Assembly: GCA_937139495.1 (NCBI GenBank)
Contig: CAKZQC010000027.1
Span: 124,001-188,000, forward strand
DNA from: an uncultured Saprospiraceae bacterium
GTDB taxonomy: Bacteria; Bacteroidota; Bacteroidia; Chitinophagales; Saprospiraceae
Reading direction: 5' to 3'
DNA: 64,000 bases
Positions 63,420 to 64,000 of this stretch are shown in pieces. Positions within the stretch are counted from its first letter, which is position 1; each line of letters starts with the position of its first letter. The position numbers and the translations under genes were made by a program. The notes under the pieces are model-generated. The model did not search any database and was not told the origin of the DNA. It worked only from the letters and a program-made list of their open reading frames with translations.

Positions 63420-64000
63420 ATGAAAACAGGTTTGGCAATTGCTCTGATGTTGATTTTGCTTGTTGGTTGTGACCAACAAAATAAACGCACCCTTCCTAAG
63501 CTCGGCAATCGTCCGCTCGTAGAGCGTGTCGTTGACGGCAAAACAATCGTTGATACCGTAGATCATCAAGTGGCAGATTTTGCCTTTCGCAATCAAGATT
63601 CTACTTTGATTACAGAAAAAACAGTAGCAGGCAAGATTTATTTAGCCGATTTTTTCTTTACTTCTTGCTTCACGATTTGCCCCAAGGTCAAAAAGAACAT
63701 GAAGCGTATTTATGACAAATATCAAGGCAGTCCTGACCTCTTGATACTCTCCCACTCTATTGATTATCGGTACGATACAGTAGGTCGTTTGGCATGGTAT
63801 GCCGACAAATTCAACATCAAATCCGACAATTGGCACTTGCTGACAGGCAGCTACGACGAGCTACTGCGTATGTCTTATCAGTATTTATTGACCGCCAAAG
63901 AAGACGATGAAGCCCCTGGAGGATTTGACCACAGTGGTTCTATTGCCTTGATAGACCGCCAGCGCCATATTCGTGGCATGTACGACGGTACCGACACCGC
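63420..64000 (+). CDS. SCO1/SenC-family copper chaperone lipoprotein, 3' end outside the window
   Basis: ATG 63420 starts a lipoprotein signal (LALMLILLVGC-type; the actual text is AIALMLILLVGC) and the frame is open to the window edge, so about 194 residues are seen. The thioredoxin-like domain has the SCO motif C-x3-C-P in FFFTSCFTICPKVKKN and the later copper-ligand His in GGFDHSGSIALID. SCO proteins supply copper to the CuA site of cytochrome c oxidase or act as thiol reductases on the outer face of the inner membrane. Confidence 0.9.
   Translation, partial: MKTGLAIALMLILLVGCDQQNKRTLPKLGNRPLVERVVDGKTIVDTVDHQVADFAFRNQDSTLITEKTVAGKIYLADFFFTSCFTICPKVKKNMKRIYDKYQGSPDLLILSHSIDYRYDTVGRLAWYADKFNIKSDNWHLLTGSYDELLRMSYQYLLTAKEDDEAPGGFDHSGSIALIDRQRHIRGMYDGTDT

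Overview
The window looks like a chromosomal segment of a free-living Bacteroidota (Bacteroidetes) bacterium, possibly from the Saprospiria/Cytophagia side of the phylum; I cannot name a genus. The support comes from several places. Bacteroidota-type promoters (TTTG about 18-20 nt upstream of TAnnTTTG) precede several genes. A secreted protease ends in a type IX secretion (T9SS) sorting domain. The primary sigma factor is short and lacks region 1.1. yajC sits beside a YbbR gene, and there are CotH/DUF2490 proteins and many small lipoproteins. I saw no tRNA or rRNA gene.

Layout. 1-16.9 kb is mostly core: a COG0523 GTPase (cut at the left edge), enolase, an iron/cobalamin-type ABC binding protein plus permease without its ATPase, Lnt, a T9SS subtilase, a membrane Fe-S protein, small lipoproteins, uridine kinase and AspS. 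16.9-19.5 kb holds a CotH-family lipoprotein and a DUF2490 protein, followed by a second, slightly diverged copy of the 3' end and terminator of aspS. This is a scar of integration or recombination. 19.5-28.3 kb is one leftward operon encoding a type III-B CRISPR effector (cmr1-cmr2-cmr3-[CARF nuclease]-cmr4-cmr5-cmr6-[small 117-aa protein]). It has no CRISPR array, cas6, cas1 or cas2 in view. Its Cmr2/Cas10 keeps the GGDD cyclase site but shows no HD nuclease domain, so the CARF-PD-(D/E)xK protein is the obvious effector arm.

28.6-46.1 kb returns to housekeeping genes: topA, murF, YbbR/yajC, glycosyltransferases, yaaA, paired lipoproteins, pdhB, rpoD, bioD and holA. It also has an ECF sigma gene next to an unusual membrane protein that joins an anti-sigma-like N-terminus, one TM helix, an Asn/Thr-rich linker and an outer-membrane barrel. 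46.25-47.43 kb is a decayed IS4-family element. Three 117-133 bp non-autonomous elements elsewhere (7.9, 40.0 and 63.2 kb) carry the same termini.

47.5-64 kb holds a MORN protein, a sulfatase, YbaK and then a rightward cluster. The cluster begins with a YqiJ-like OB-fold membrane protein carrying an alternating-Asp segment, a YqiK-type flotillin and a 1659-residue AAA+ ATPase. After an intergenic repeat cluster come a DUF4177 protein, a lipoprotein and three tandem DUF3137-like membrane proteins sharing a C-terminal tail motif. Together these look like a membrane-associated stress or remodelling system whose job is not known. The window ends inside a SCO1/SenC gene.

The two most noteworthy loci are the Cmr/CARF island beside the duplicated aspS end, and the flotillin/giant-ATPase/DUF3137 cluster.
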